NCBI GenBank assembly: GCA_037446395.1
Contig: JBBIIP010000004.1
Coordinates: 1-64,000, forward strand
DNA from: JAAYJT01 sp037446395
GTDB lineage: Bacteria; Bacteroidota; Bacteroidia; Bacteroidales; JAAYJT01
DNA length: 64,000 nucleotides
Direction of reading: 5' to 3'
Below are positions 15,835 through 26,241 of this stretch, in pieces. The notes beneath the pieces were generated by a model, which saw only the letters and a program-made list of their open reading frames with translations, had not been told where the DNA came from and ran no database searches. Made by a program: the position numbers and the translations under genes. Each line of letters opens with the position of its first letter. Position 1 is the first letter of the stretch.

Positions 15835-18348
15835 TTAGGATTCTCTCAGGTAACGCAATTTTGCTTCTAGCAGCGCAAGTTCTTGTTTTGCCTGGTCAAT
15901 TTTTTTCAGGAATTCTTTCTTAACAATACTGGCATTTTTCGATTCGGCGAAAAACCCGATATTATTTTCCCATAACATGATATCCTCTTGCAGTTTGGCA
16001 ACTTTTTGCTGTATCCCTGTCCGTTCGCGCCCAATAAACCGCCCGGCATCTGGCTGATCTTTCATAGACTCAAAACGGCTGCGATATTGCATGGCTCCAA
16101 CCTCGGCCGAGCTAATTTTGAGCTTGTCAAAATGTTTGTTCAGGTTGGCTCTGAATGTCGTCTGCAGACGATCTTTTTCCTTGATAGGTACATGCCCGAT
16201 TTCCATCCATTCGCGTTGGATGTCTTTGAGTATTTCCAAATTCTCAGACTTATTTCCTTTAATATCAAGGCTTTCGAGCCTTCTAAGGATTTCTTCTTTC
16301 CTGGCAAGATTTGATTCTTCGACTTCCGAAAGGCTCTTAAAATGCTCTGATTTCCGTTCAAAGAAATCATCGCATGCCGTGCGAAAACGCTTCCATATCT
16401 TATCTGAATGTTTGCGTGGAACAGGTCCAATTTCTTTCCATTCCTTCTGAAGGCGAATGAGTTCCCGGGTGGTGTTTTTCCAATCAGCACTTAACCTGAG
16501 GGCTTCGGCTTGTACACACAGATCTACCTTCAGGTTATAGTTATTTAGCTGATGGTCCTTTAGTTTCTCAAGATAATCCTTGTAATTTACAAAATGGGTG
16601 TCGAGCAGGCTTTTAAACCGCTGCCATACTTCGTTATTATCTTTTTTAGGAGCGGGGCCAATGGTTTTCCATACCCGCAACAAATCATTTATTTCTTGCG
16701 TCAGGTTTTGCCAATGTCTGAGCGTTTCAGGTTGTTTGGCAATCAGCTTTTCTGCATTATCGCATAGCGCGAGTTTGGCCAAATGATTTTTTTCAAATTC
16801 TTTATCAATTCCATCGAAATATTCTTTTCTCCGTTCGTTGATTTTATCTGAGGCTGTCTTAAATCTTTCCCAAATTTCATCTTTTTTATCCTGGGGAACC
16901 GGGCCTATTTCTTTCCAGTCGTCGTGATATTGCTGAAGGAGCTTGAATGACTTTGTTATAGATGTTTCAAGCAAAAGCTCTTCGGTTTTTTCGCAGAGAT
17001 CGAGTTTTCTCTCGAGGTTCTTTCTGAGATCAAGGTCTTTGAGTTCTTTATTGATTTTTACTTTATCAAAGAATTTTTCGACAAGAAAATGATAGTTCTG
17101 CCAAAGGTTATTTACCTCTCCCTTGGGAACCATTCCCGTTTGCCGCCATTCATCCTGAAGGGATTTAAATTCGTCATAGGTTTTCTTTAGCGTTTCTTCG
17201 GAATTTATCAGTGTTCTTAATTCATCGAGAAGGTGTTTCTTTTTTTCGAGGTTCAGCAGCTTTTGTTTTTCCAGCTCATCATTATAGCGCTGCTTGCTTA
17301 TCCTGTAAATTCCAAATGCCGCATTGAAGCGCTCGCTCAGTTGATCGGGCTCCGAACTAAAGTCTTCGGGTACACCGCCTTCCTGCACAAACCTATTGTA
17401 TTGATCGAGTTTTTCCTCTTTTTCTTTCTTCAAGAAAGCAACTTTTATCAGGGCAATTTTTGATTTAATTGCTGTAACATCGTTCTCATGTACTGTATTC
17501 TCAAGCAGTTCAACCAGATCCTGACGCGAAAGTTTGTCAAATTCATCAATCTTTTCTGTAATTCCCTCGTCATACTCATCTGCTTCCTCCTCATGCTGTT
17601 CTTCCTCGGTTGCTGCCTCGATGTGTTTGATATCCTCTGAAAACGCTGACAACTTTTGAGGAAGGATTTCCTGAACAGTTTCAGTCTCCCTCGCAGTTTG
17701 CATAATCTCAAGCTCCTGTTCTGGCGCGGCAGCCGTAGCGACTGCAACTTCAACAATATTTTCAATCACAGGTTCAACCACATCTACTGCATCGGATTCA
17801 ACATGAACGGATTCTGGTTCGTGAACCAGATTCTGATCGCCAATGATTTCAATGGCTTCGGCTACAGCAATCTGTCCGCCAACAATTAAAGCTTCGTCGC
17901 TTATGCCATGAGGCACACCAGCAGTTTCGTCAGGATAAGCTTCATCTTTGACGACAGCAATGATCTCTTCGGGTGTCGCGACAACCTGCTCCTCTAATTT
18001 AACAACTTCTGATTTTGGGTCTGCAAGTACAAGTTCCGATTCAGGTAGGTTTACGTCGGCTATACCTTGACTGTCTTGCCCAAGATTATCAGGTGGCAAA
18101 AACGCTTCATTTTCAACTTCAGTAGCATGCAACGTAAAATTTTCCTCGGTTACGACAGACGGACTTACTTGGTCAAAAGTCTGTGTTTCTGACTCGGGTG
18201 TCTCGTTCACTACATCGGTTGTTGCTTTTGTTACAGCTTCAGATACAGTAAGAGGCCCATCTTCGATCGAAACTGGTGTTGGGTCGATGGAGGCAATCAG
18301 ATTTTTTTCTTGTTCCTCGACAGGAATGGTTCTTGATTTGGTTTTCAT
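15835..18348 (-). CDS. DUF349 repeat protein with acidic N-terminal region
   Basis: The 837-residue protein has a long acidic, low-complexity N-terminal part (about 1-270, rich in Glu, Val and Ala), then helical coiled-coil-like DUF349 repeats. At least five are visible by the phrase W..IGPVP followed by W.RF: DEWRQTGMVP, DDWKEIGPVP, RVWKTIGPAP, KEWKEIGPVP and REWMEIGHVP. The last 70 residues form a further coiled coil. There is no signal peptide. DUF349 proteins are widespread in Bacteroidota and their role is not established. It is upstream of aroC in the same direction. Confidence 0.9.
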   Translation of the reverse strand: MKTKSRTIPVEEQEKNLIASIDPTPVSIEDGPLTVSEAVTKATTDVVNETPESETQTFDQVSPSVVTEENFTLHATEVENEAFLPPDNLGQDSQGIADVNLPESELVLADPKSEVVKLEEQVVATPEEIIAVVKDEAYPDETAGVPHGISDEALIVGGQIAVAEAIEIIGDQNLVHEPESVHVESDAVDVVEPVIENIVEVAVATAAAPEQELEIMQTARETETVQEILPQKLSAFSEDIKHIEAATEEEQHEEEADEYDEGITEKIDEFDKLSRQDLVELLENTVHENDVTAIKSKIALIKVAFLKKEKEEKLDQYNRFVQEGGVPEDFSSEPDQLSERFNAAFGIYRISKQRYNDELEKQKLLNLEKKKHLLDELRTLINSEETLKKTYDEFKSLQDEWRQTGMVPKGEVNNLWQNYHFLVEKFFDKVKINKELKDLDLRKNLERKLDLCEKTEELLLETSITKSFKLLQQYHDDWKEIGPVPQDKKDEIWERFKTASDKINERRKEYFDGIDKEFEKNHLAKLALCDNAEKLIAKQPETLRHWQNLTQEINDLLRVWKTIGPAPKKDNNEVWQRFKSLLDTHFVNYKDYLEKLKDHQLNNYNLKVDLCVQAEALRLSADWKNTTRELIRLQKEWKEIGPVPRKHSDKIWKRFRTACDDFFERKSEHFKSLSEVEESNLARKEEILRRLESLDIKGNKSENLEILKDIQREWMEIGHVPIKEKDRLQTTFRANLNKHFDKLKISSAEVGAMQYRSRFESMKDQPDAGRFIGRERTGIQQKVAKLQEDIMLWENNIGFFAESKNASIVKKEFLKKIDQAKQELALLEAKLRYLRES

Positions 18349-18564
18349 AGTTTAAACTTTTTAGCCCGCGAAATTCCTTTTGTACAATGAGGGTAATGCT
18401 TATCCATTGCATCATCAGAGGTTGCGGTAGGAAGATTAGATCGCAAATATTTGTAAGGTAGCAAATTAATGTGGGTTTCATTTTTTTTAAAGGACTGCAA
18501 AAATAATAATATTTCAATAGGTACAGGGTTCCCTGCCTATATTTTAACCCTATAATTACAATAC

Positions 18565-20874
18565 TTATTGCAGCGAACGGCGATTAAATATAATATAGCC
18601 AAGGTTTAGCATGATACTGATTGGTTCATCGGCCTTACCCAGGTGATCAATATTAAGGCTCACGGGGCCAACCGGTGACTGGAAAACAAGGGCAGCGGAA
18701 CCAATGAGGTTTGCATTATGCAGTGGCTTATCATAAAAGGCTTTCATTGCTGCATCCTGTTTAATGGCCTGAAAGGGAGCAAAAAGGTAACCACCGACTC
18801 TGAAATCTAAGTTTCGCCGTATCGAAAAAATATTATTGGCCCCCAGTGCCAAAAAGTTATGTGCTCTGAGCCAGGGCAGAAATTTAATTTGGGTTCCCTG
18901 AAATGGTTGGAATGCCGGAGCAATGAGCATGGTTGCAGTGTAGTTTGACGAAAAAGTCATGTTTGAGAGCATGACATCTGCCGACAAGCCAAGCGTATAG
19001 CGCTTATTTTTCTTCAGATGATTTAAATATTGAAGCCGCAGTTGCCACCAGGTATGATAATTCTCAGATTTAGATTTCAGCAGAGCGGTTGATCCCGGAA
19101 CATGTGTTTCGTTCCCTGATATTATGCGCAAATCGGCAAGGAAATGGCTGCCATGTGAAGGAAACTGCTTGTGATTCAGGGTGTTTCTCTCATAGAAAAC
19201 AAAAGGGCTTGTGCCAATAAGGCGTGATTTATCAAGCGTATCGTTTCTCGAAAAAGTGTTGGTTTGGTAATACTGATCCGTAAGCCGGAAAGAGCCGATA
19301 CCCCATACCAGCTTTCCTTTTTTCTTAATGGGCACACCCATTGTGAGCATCCAGTTCAATTCATTCTGAACAAGAAAGGAAGGAGTAATATCTTCAAAAA
19401 AGTAAGTAGAGGTTTTAAAGTAATCCCATCTATTATAAGTGAAAGATGGCTCAATGAACAAAGGAAGTTTTGAAGGAAAGTCGAAACGCGCTTCAAGGGC
19501 AGCAGAGCTGTAGAACCGTCCGATATAGGAATTCGCTGAAAAGGTGCTTGCGTTTTTTCCAAGTAGTTTATATTTAATCCCAAGAAACGCACTGTTAATC
19601 GAAGATGACGAAATATTCCCGCCAAATTCAACAATAAGGTCTTTATCGCGGGTAATATCGAGATATAGGTCAAAAAATCCGGAGGAATCATTAAACATCA
19701 ACCGAGGGAATATATGTTCGGTTTTATTGTCAGTAATGAGTTTAAAATACTCTTGCTTTATTTCATTAAGCGGGGATTTATCCTCGCCCAGTTGAAGCAG
19801 GCGCTTGACATACACAGATTGGTTTTCGTTGAGTCCATTTATATGAATATTATCAACGATGACTTCGGGTAGTCTGTCCCGATAGGCCTGCCTGCGGTCA
19901 GACAATTGTTTTACTGAAATAGTATCGTAAACAAAAGCCCTGATTTCAGGAATCATAAGTTTGGCTGCGGCGTAGCCGCTTTCAATAAAAGTCTTGGTAT
20001 TGCTGAAATCAGTCACGTTCACATTTTTGAGCTCCGGCTGAATTAATACACCATTTTCGCAAGGAATCTCAAAGCTGGTAACTTCTGTTAACATGGCTTC
20101 GAGTTGAGAAACCAAATCGTCATCGCGAATCTGGCCAAAGTCTGTTGCGGTTTTACTTCCTATTATAATATCAGGAAAAAAATCTGTATACATAATGTTC
20201 ACCGGAAAATTATTGTACATTCCTCCATCAAACATCAACCTTCCGTCAATGCGAATGGGGCGAAAATAAAATGGAAATGTCATAGAAGCCCTGATGGCAT
20301 TGCCGAGATCGCCTTTTTTTAAGGAAACAGCCCGACTGGCCTGTACATCAGAAGCCACACAACGGAATGGGATAAAAAGGCTGTCGAAGTTGTACTGTGC
20401 TGCTGCTGCTGCTGCTGAAAATAATTCGAGAAAAACAAAATCCATCTGAACCGGTGATACAATGTTGACCGGTAACTTTGGTTGCACCAAAGAATCCACC
20501 CTGACTCTAAAATTTATCCATGAAGCATTGGGATTTGGGTCTTTGAAATAATACTTATGCTCATCGCCAATGACCCCTGACGTCCACTGAGCGAATTCAT
20601 CAGACAATATCACTTTTTCCATTTCCTGAGTTGACCAACCAATGGCATATAATCCGCCAATGATAGCTCCCATCGAGGTACCCGCAATGTAATCAATCGG
20701 AATACCTTCATCTTCGAGTGCTCTAAGCACACCAATATGGGCAACACCTTTGGCCCCTCCCCCACTCAATACCACCCCAACCTTTTGCGAATAAACTGAA
20801 TGCGAGAATAAAATGGCAAAAAATATCAGAACGACCCTGACCAAGTGATTCCATGATTTTATCAGTGCTATCAT
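18565..20874 (-). CDS. Patatin-like phospholipase with Omp85-type outer-membrane barrel
   Basis: The 769-residue protein has a signal peptide (about 1-29, ending SVYSQ), then a patatin domain (about 31-225) with the oxyanion motif GGGAKG, the nucleophile Ser67 in AGTSMG and the dyad Asp216 in DGGMYNN. A POTRA-like segment follows (about 335-400), then a beta-barrel rich in aromatic-ended strands, ending with ISIMLNLGYIIFNRR. This matches PlpD-type fusion proteins (type Vd autotransporters). A run of alanines at 154-159 is encoded by six consecutive GCT/GCA-like repeats near 20398-20416, a possible slippage site. It is monocistronic. Confidence 0.9.
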   Translation of the reverse strand: MIALIKSWNHLVRVVLIFFAILFSHSVYSQKVGVVLSGGGAKGVAHIGVLRALEDEGIPIDYIAGTSMGAIIGGLYAIGWSTQEMEKVILSDEFAQWTSGVIGDEHKYYFKDPNPNASWINFRVRVDSLVQPKLPVNIVSPVQMDFVFLELFSAAAAAAQYNFDSLFIPFRCVASDVQASRAVSLKKGDLGNAIRASMTFPFYFRPIRIDGRLMFDGGMYNNFPVNIMYTDFFPDIIIGSKTATDFGQIRDDDLVSQLEAMLTEVTSFEIPCENGVLIQPELKNVNVTDFSNTKTFIESGYAAAKLMIPEIRAFVYDTISVKQLSDRRQAYRDRLPEVIVDNIHINGLNENQSVYVKRLLQLGEDKSPLNEIKQEYFKLITDNKTEHIFPRLMFNDSSGFFDLYLDITRDKDLIVEFGGNISSSSINSAFLGIKYKLLGKNASTFSANSYIGRFYSSAALEARFDFPSKLPLFIEPSFTYNRWDYFKTSTYFFEDITPSFLVQNELNWMLTMGVPIKKKGKLVWGIGSFRLTDQYYQTNTFSRNDTLDKSRLIGTSPFVFYERNTLNHKQFPSHGSHFLADLRIISGNETHVPGSTALLKSKSENYHTWWQLRLQYLNHLKKNKRYTLGLSADVMLSNMTFSSNYTATMLIAPAFQPFQGTQIKFLPWLRAHNFLALGANNIFSIRRNLDFRVGGYLFAPFQAIKQDAAMKAFYDKPLHNANLIGSAALVFQSPVGPVSLNIDHLGKADEPISIMLNLGYIIFNRRSLQ

Positions 20875-21033
20875 ACAAAATTATACAACTACGCGTGAGT
20901 GAGTTCCTGAGTTATTCATGAGATAAACGTCAGAAAACCCATCCTGCGTGTTCGGTTAGAAAAATAATTTGGTGACAGGATTTGTATCACTTGATGAAAA
21001 CTATTTAACGAAAAGTTCTCCATTAATCCTGGG

Positions 21034-22215
21034 CTAAACAAATTCCAAAGCTTGCTCCAGGTCGGCGAGGAGGTCGCCAACATCTTCTATACCTACCGCG
21101 TACCTCACAAGATCATTGGTTATTCCGGCTTTTTCTTTTGCTTTGTCGGTCATTTTGGAGTGTGTCATTGAGGCAGGATGCTGTATCAGCGTTTCGACTC
21201 CACCCAACGAAACTGCAAGGAGGGCTACTTTGATGTGATTCATGAGCTGCTTCCCGGCCTCATACCCGCCTTTCACTCCAAAAGAGATCATCGCTCCAGG
21301 GCCATCCATTTGCTTTCTGGCAAGCTCATATTGCGGATGAGATATCAGTCCAGGATACTTCACCCATGCTATTTTTGGATGATTTTCCAGAAAAGCAGCA
21401 ATTGTCATTGCATTTTCCTGTGCCCGTTGCATCCTGACTGCAAGTGTTTTTATTCCACGAATAACCAAGTAAGCCTGATGTGGATCCATGTTGCAGCCCA
21501 TGTTGATCATGGTTGATCGCAGTTGTTTTTGAAGCTCGCTGGTTCGGCACACAATGATACCGGCAACCACATCTGCATGGCCATTAAGAAATTTAGTCAT
21601 AGAGTGAAAAACCACATCAACACCGAGTTCGATAGGACGTTGCAAATAGGGGCTTGAAAAGGTATTGTCGACCACCACTAAAAGATTGTATTGCTTGGCA
21701 AGGCGAACACAGGCTTCAAGATCGGTAATTTCCATGGTCGGGTTTGCAGGAGTTTCGATAAACAGCATTTTAGTATTTGGCTTGATTGCTGCCTTTATTG
21801 CTTCAAGATTGGAAGTATTAACGTAAGTTGATTCAACGCCAAACCTTGAGTATTGCTGTTCCATCACGACCCTCGAAGGGCCGTAGACCGCCTCGGAGCT
21901 GATAATATGATCGCCTTTGCTGAGCAAGCCAAAATAAATAGTGTTTACAGCAGCCATTCCTGAACTCACGGCTACGGCACCTGTGCCGTTTTCGAGTTCA
22001 GCCACCAGGTTCTCAAGGGCTTGAATCGTGGGATTGCCGATTCGCGTATAGATATACCCCTGGCTTTCGCCAGAAAAGCAGGCTGCCCCATGATCTGCAT
22101 TGTGGAATGCAAATGTTGAAGTCTGATAGATAGGAACGGTAGCACTCCCTAAAGGATCTTTGTAATCACCACCATGTATTAACCGTGAATTAATCCCAAG
22201 TTTCTTTGATTTCAT
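21034..22215 (-). CDS. PLP-dependent trans-sulfuration enzyme (cystathionine gamma-synthase/lyase family)
   Basis: This 393-residue enzyme of the Cys/Met metabolism PLP family has the N-terminal AVPIYQTST-like segment (ATVPIYQTSTF), SSGMAAV, the tyrosine Tyr111 that stacks on PLP, ETPANPT and the Schiff-base lysine Lys208 in HSMTKFLNGH. The residue after Tyr111-Gly is Pro113, whereas methionine gamma-lyases have an active-site Cys at this place. That favours cystathionine gamma-synthase or gamma-lyase activity, but substrate cannot be assigned safely. It stands 103 bases downstream of the DUF2179 gene. Confidence 0.9.
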   Translation of the reverse strand: MKSKKLGINSRLIHGGDYKDPLGSATVPIYQTSTFAFHNADHGAACFSGESQGYIYTRIGNPTIQALENLVAELENGTGAVAVSSGMAAVNTIYFGLLSKGDHIISSEAVYGPSRVVMEQQYSRFGVESTYVNTSNLEAIKAAIKPNTKMLFIETPANPTMEITDLEACVRLAKQYNLLVVVDNTFSSPYLQRPIELGVDVVFHSMTKFLNGHADVVAGIIVCRTSELQKQLRSTMINMGCNMDPHQAYLVIRGIKTLAVRMQRAQENAMTIAAFLENHPKIAWVKYPGLISHPQYELARKQMDGPGAMISFGVKGGYEAGKQLMNHIKVALLAVSLGGVETLIQHPASMTHSKMTDKAKEKAGITNDLVRYAVGIEDVGDLLADLEQALEFV

Positions 22216-22318
22216 TTGTCTTTGTATTATGATAAGTAGTTTGAGCTACAGGCATTTGATAAACTATTAGATTCTATTTTCTTGTTTAAGTCAGAGAAAT
22301 GATGGCCCCTGCAAGGGA

Positions 22319-22918
22319 TCACTTCGACTTTTTGGTTCCGCCCCAAAACGAACCGATAATTGACCTTCCATTGGCTGATGACATTATGCCCTCATGTACG
22401 GCTTTCACCTCCTCGATTGTATAAAAGGCATTGGGGCTGTAGTCGTGAATAATTGAAATTACCTGGTCGATGTCGCGTCGTTTTATGATAGAAAATATTA
22501 CTTTGACAGGGCCACGGCTGCCCATGGCGTCAACGGTCGTAAGGCCTACATTGTGTTCACGCAGTTGATTCACCAATTCTGTGGTATCGAATTTCGGGAT
22601 GATGCGAATGATAACATTTCCGAGTGATAGCTTTTGCTCGATCATGATGCCAATATAGTTGCCTAAAGCAAATCCAAGGCCATAAGCAATATAGGTAAGT
22701 GCATTATCCAGGTGCCGTAGAATCTGGGAAACAGCAAGCAACCAGATGATTACCTCGAAAAACCCAAGCACCGGTGCCAAAGTTTTGTATCCCTTCGAGA
22801 TGAAAATAAGCCGCAGTGTGCCTATCGACTGATCGGCAATGCGGGCAATAATAATCAACAGCGGAAGAATAACCCAGGTGAATACCCATGAGTCAGTATT
22901 GAGCAAGCCTAAATCCAT
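22319..22918 (-). CDS. DUF2179/DUF5698 (UPF0316) membrane protein
   Basis: The 199-residue protein has three N-terminal hydrophobic segments (about 13-30, 45-65 and 68-90), matching DUF5698, and a soluble C-terminal DUF2179 domain with IIRIIPKFDTTELVNQLRE and a final INGSFWGG-like tail (IIGSFWGGTKKSK). DUF2179 domains are thought to bind a small ligand, but the role is unknown. The ATG at 22918 is preferred to a GTG two codons upstream. Confidence 0.85.
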   Translation of the reverse strand: MDLGLLNTDSWVFTWVILPLLIIIARIADQSIGTLRLIFISKGYKTLAPVLGFFEVIIWLLAVSQILRHLDNALTYIAYGLGFALGNYIGIMIEQKLSLGNVIIRIIPKFDTTELVNQLREHNVGLTTVDAMGSRGPVKVIFSIIKRRDIDQVISIIHDYSPNAFYTIEEVKAVHEGIMSSANGRSIIGSFWGGTKKSK

Positions 22919-23032
22919 GATCACTGCATGTTATGAATTTTGTGCAAAAATAAGGGTTTTAGCTGGTTTAGCCACCAACAAATTCTGTTTGACAAATCAA
23001 TGAAGGGTGTCATGTCCAAACGGATACCCGAA

Positions 23033-25444
23033 TTATTCTGGATGTGCTCTACTGCTTCGAAGAAGGTAAAGATTGGCCAATAAAGCAATAGTGTATGCGG
23101 CAGCAGCCGTTAACATCACAAAAAGGTATCCAGACTCAACCGCAATAAGCATTGAAAGTGGTGCAGCAACCACCGAAAGGCAACCGTTGATACCCCAGGC
23201 CCAGGGAACCTGGCTGTTGTTATTTTCTGATAGCAATCGCAATCCCACCGGAAAAGGAATCCCCATTAGGAATGATGGGATGAGTATTATTAAAAACCCT
23301 ATGAGCAACCTTATAAGGAGCGGCTGCCCGATTGAAGCGTTAATAATTGGTTCTAATAGAACCATAAGCAGGAGGTTAACAACCACTATCCCGGATAGAA
23401 CATATGTCAGGTGAATGCGTTTCAACATATATTTCCCTGCCAAAAAGCTTCCGAGTCCGGATAACACGAGCATTGTGCAGATCACAAAAGTTGCCGAGAT
23501 AACAGGATGACCCAAAAAGAGTACAAATCGTTGTATCAGGATCACCTCTATGAACATGAAACCCATGCCAAGTGCAGCAAAATAAATCAATACCTGAAGC
23601 CTGCCTCTACGCTTTGCCTTTATGATTGTCAATGGCAGAAGTATTAGGATAATGGATAATAAGGTGACCATAATCGTGGTGACTATCAGGACCAGGTATC
23701 CTAACTCAAGAAAAGGCAATTGCTCCTTTCCAAAAAACTCGAGCAAAAATGGAAAGGCTCTCCATTGAATAAATTGGTTAAAATAAGGTTTGTCGTCTGT
23801 GGCTGGTTTGACATGGAAAGGATATGCCGTGTAAATGCTATCCGTCTTCCCGGCAACGAGGTTATCAATCAAGGTGAAAAAGCTCGTATCGCTCAACTCA
23901 TTGTAATCATTTCGTCGGCCTTGCTGGAGTCCCGGCATCAATAGCGGGTCAAAACTCAGGGAGTCGCAAAACTGAATCGCATCAGAAACAGATTCAGAAA
24001 CAACCGGCCTGTTTCCAACCATAAACGTAATCGTTGCCCAGCCCCTGATGGCCATCATGTAATTCTCTGGGTCTTTTACTCCGGTACTTCTAAGCATCTC
24101 TACAATTGTAGATATTACTTTTAAAGAAACTCGGGGTGGGTAATCCATCCAGCAGCTTACCGCCATCAACCCGCCGGGTTTCAATATATTGAATGCTTTT
24201 TTTATTCCTTCGATTGTCATCAGGTAGTTTTCCTGCATGGCATAAAGCCCAGCCGAACCTCCAAATGCATCAGGAAATGGCAGTATGATCAAGTCAAATT
24301 TATTTTGAGTGTTCTCCAAAAATGATCTGGCGCCGATTTTCATGACCTGAAGCACCGGATTTCCCGGCAAGGACTCACTGGGGAATTTGATATGATTTAT
24401 CATTATCTCAGCCAAATGAGGATTGATTTCGGTTGCAACCACACCTCTGGCGCCCTGGACAAGGGCATGGCTTGCAAAATAACCTGACCCGGCATTTAGT
24501 ACCAAAACAGAATCAATGTCTGCCAAGGAATAAGGCAATGCCATCGTTGTATACTGCATGGGGTTGTTTTTGCCATGACTAAACCTGGGAATCGTTCCAA
24601 CAAAATCAGCATTTGAAAAAACAGCTTTGCCTGCTGGTATTTCTCCCTTATAGTTATAGCTCAACCCGGGTGCATTACGCAGTACGGGTGACTCGATTAT
24701 TTGTGTAGTACCCAATATTCCCTGGTTCTGCTCAACAATTCGGGCCTCGGGCAGGTTTAGTGTTTTGCTTAGGCTTTTGTATTGCGATGGTCTGATCTCC
24801 AGCGGCTGTATTGTTTCAAATGAAACCATCAACAACAGCAACAAAATTATGCTGTATATTTCTGGCTTTTTATGGGCATTTGTTAAAATTAATCCTGAAA
24901 CACCCAACAACGCTGAAATTATCCAAAAGGCTTTCCACGGAGGTAACAAGCTAATCATAATGAGAGCAAACGCGCCTCCGAGCCCGGACCCAACCAGGTT
25001 CACGAAATAAAGAGAGTTTATATCCTCTACATAAACGGTGAATATAAGACCTATAAAAAGCGCTGAAATGAAAAATGGTAAGAAAAATGAAAAGATAATA
25101 AAAAGTAAACGTGCATATTGCCAATCATCTACAAAGAGGTGGTAGAGGTCGAAGGCAAGTAATTCTGTTTGCGATAGCCTGAGTGCCACGTAAAATGTTG
25201 CTCCTGCCAAATAAGCCAGAAAGGGCAGAATGGCTAAATGATTTTTTACAAGTTTTTTTCTGAATATCGCAAGGCAGGTTCCTGCTGCTCCAAAACCAAG
25301 CATGGCAATGGATATAACCAAATAGGCAAAATGGTGCCATTGTACATATGATAATACCTGCATCAAAACAATTTGAGCAGCAATGACACTTGCCGAAAGC
25401 AAACCCAACGACAGGAACATTCTCTGGTGATTTGTATAACACAT
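23033..25444 (-). CDS. Membrane-embedded spermidine-synthase-like protein
   Basis: The 803-residue protein has about six N-terminal membrane segments (about 10-205), a cytoplasmic SAM/decarboxylated-SAM-binding Rossmann domain of spermidine synthase type (about 290-450, with VLVLNAGSGYFASHAL and ATEINPHLAEIM) and a second block of membrane segments (about 585-795). Such fusions are often annotated as spermidine synthase, but the true product is unknown. It starts 2 bases after the stop of the pcm-like gene and is surely co-transcribed with it. Confidence 0.8.
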   Translation of the reverse strand: MCYTNHQRMFLSLGLLSASVIAAQIVLMQVLSYVQWHHFAYLVISIAMLGFGAAGTCLAIFRKKLVKNHLAILPFLAYLAGATFYVALRLSQTELLAFDLYHLFVDDWQYARLLFIIFSFFLPFFISALFIGLIFTVYVEDINSLYFVNLVGSGLGGAFALIMISLLPPWKAFWIISALLGVSGLILTNAHKKPEIYSIILLLLLMVSFETIQPLEIRPSQYKSLSKTLNLPEARIVEQNQGILGTTQIIESPVLRNAPGLSYNYKGEIPAGKAVFSNADFVGTIPRFSHGKNNPMQYTTMALPYSLADIDSVLVLNAGSGYFASHALVQGARGVVATEINPHLAEIMINHIKFPSESLPGNPVLQVMKIGARSFLENTQNKFDLIILPFPDAFGGSAGLYAMQENYLMTIEGIKKAFNILKPGGLMAVSCWMDYPPRVSLKVISTIVEMLRSTGVKDPENYMMAIRGWATITFMVGNRPVVSESVSDAIQFCDSLSFDPLLMPGLQQGRRNDYNELSDTSFFTLIDNLVAGKTDSIYTAYPFHVKPATDDKPYFNQFIQWRAFPFLLEFFGKEQLPFLELGYLVLIVTTIMVTLLSIILILLPLTIIKAKRRGRLQVLIYFAALGMGFMFIEVILIQRFVLFLGHPVISATFVICTMLVLSGLGSFLAGKYMLKRIHLTYVLSGIVVVNLLLMVLLEPIINASIGQPLLIRLLIGFLIILIPSFLMGIPFPVGLRLLSENNNSQVPWAWGINGCLSVVAAPLSMLIAVESGYLFVMLTAAAAYTIALLANLYLLRSSRAHPE

Positions 25445-25446
25445 TG

Positions 25447-26166
25447 CTAATCACTGGAGCTTGCGCGTGTGAAAGGAACAAATCGAACAGGGATCAGATT
25501 TTTTGTTCTTATTTTTCCTTTTTCTTTTTGAACCAATACCAGTTGTTGAACCATAAATGGGGTTCCGATGGGAATAATCATCGTGCCACTTTCTTTGAGT
25601 TGTTCAATCAGCGGAGGCGGAATGTGTTCTGAGGCAGCTGTAACCACAATGGCATCAAATGGGCCTGCCTCTGCCCAACCGTGATAACCATCAGCTATCT
25701 TTGTACGCACGTTTTTATATCCGTTGGAATAAAAGCGTTCAATTGCCTGTGTTGCAAGCTCGGGAATGATCTCGATGGTGTATACCTCTTTCACAATTTC
25801 GGCCAGGACAGCTGCCTGGTATCCTGATCCTGCACCGATTTCCAGCACTTTAAAGTGTTCTTTTGGATTGATGATTTCGGTCATGTAGGCCACAATGTAT
25901 GGCTGCGAAATTGTTTGCCCATAGCCAATGGGCAGGGGGCTATCCTGATATGCATTATCTATCTGGCTTTCAGGGACAAAGAGATGTCGTGGGACTTTCT
26001 GCATTGCCTTTATTGTCGCCGTGTGGCTTATTCCCCTTGAGATAATTTGCTTTTCGACCATCAGCTCGCGCAGGTTGCGCCAGTCTCGGGGTTGCTTTTG
26101 AGAGCGCCCCAACAAGGGATATGTAATCAAGCAGAAGGCTGTTGCCAAAAACAAGAGGAAATTCAT
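25447..26166 (-). CDS. pcm: Protein-L-isoaspartate O-methyltransferase, with N-terminal export signal
   Basis: The 239-residue protein has the Pcm core: MVEKQIISRGI, VPRHLFVP, YGQTISQPYIVAYMTE, the SAM site LEIGAGSGYQAAVLAE, and DAIVVTAASEHIP. It repairs isoaspartyl residues using SAM. Unlike the cytosolic E. coli enzyme it begins with a hydrophobic segment (MNFLLFLATAFCLITYPLLG), so it is probably exported or membrane-anchored, as in several Bacteroidota. It is the first gene of a pair with the membrane spermidine-synthase-like protein. Confidence 0.9.
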   Translation of the reverse strand: MNFLLFLATAFCLITYPLLGRSQKQPRDWRNLRELMVEKQIISRGISHTATIKAMQKVPRHLFVPESQIDNAYQDSPLPIGYGQTISQPYIVAYMTEIINPKEHFKVLEIGAGSGYQAAVLAEIVKEVYTIEIIPELATQAIERFYSNGYKNVRTKIADGYHGWAEAGPFDAIVVTAASEHIPPPLIEQLKESGTMIIPIGTPFMVQQLVLVQKEKGKIRTKNLIPVRFVPFTRASSSD

Positions 26167-26241
26167 ATATCTGTGAGGTATTGGGGGGACATATATCCAT
26201 CACAAACATACAAAATTCATTGCAATATAAAAATAGTGCGT

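Noticed and set aside
22216..22318. SAM riboswitch before the trans-sulfuration gene
   Set aside because: No paired-stem pattern of a SAM riboswitch was visible in this short gap.
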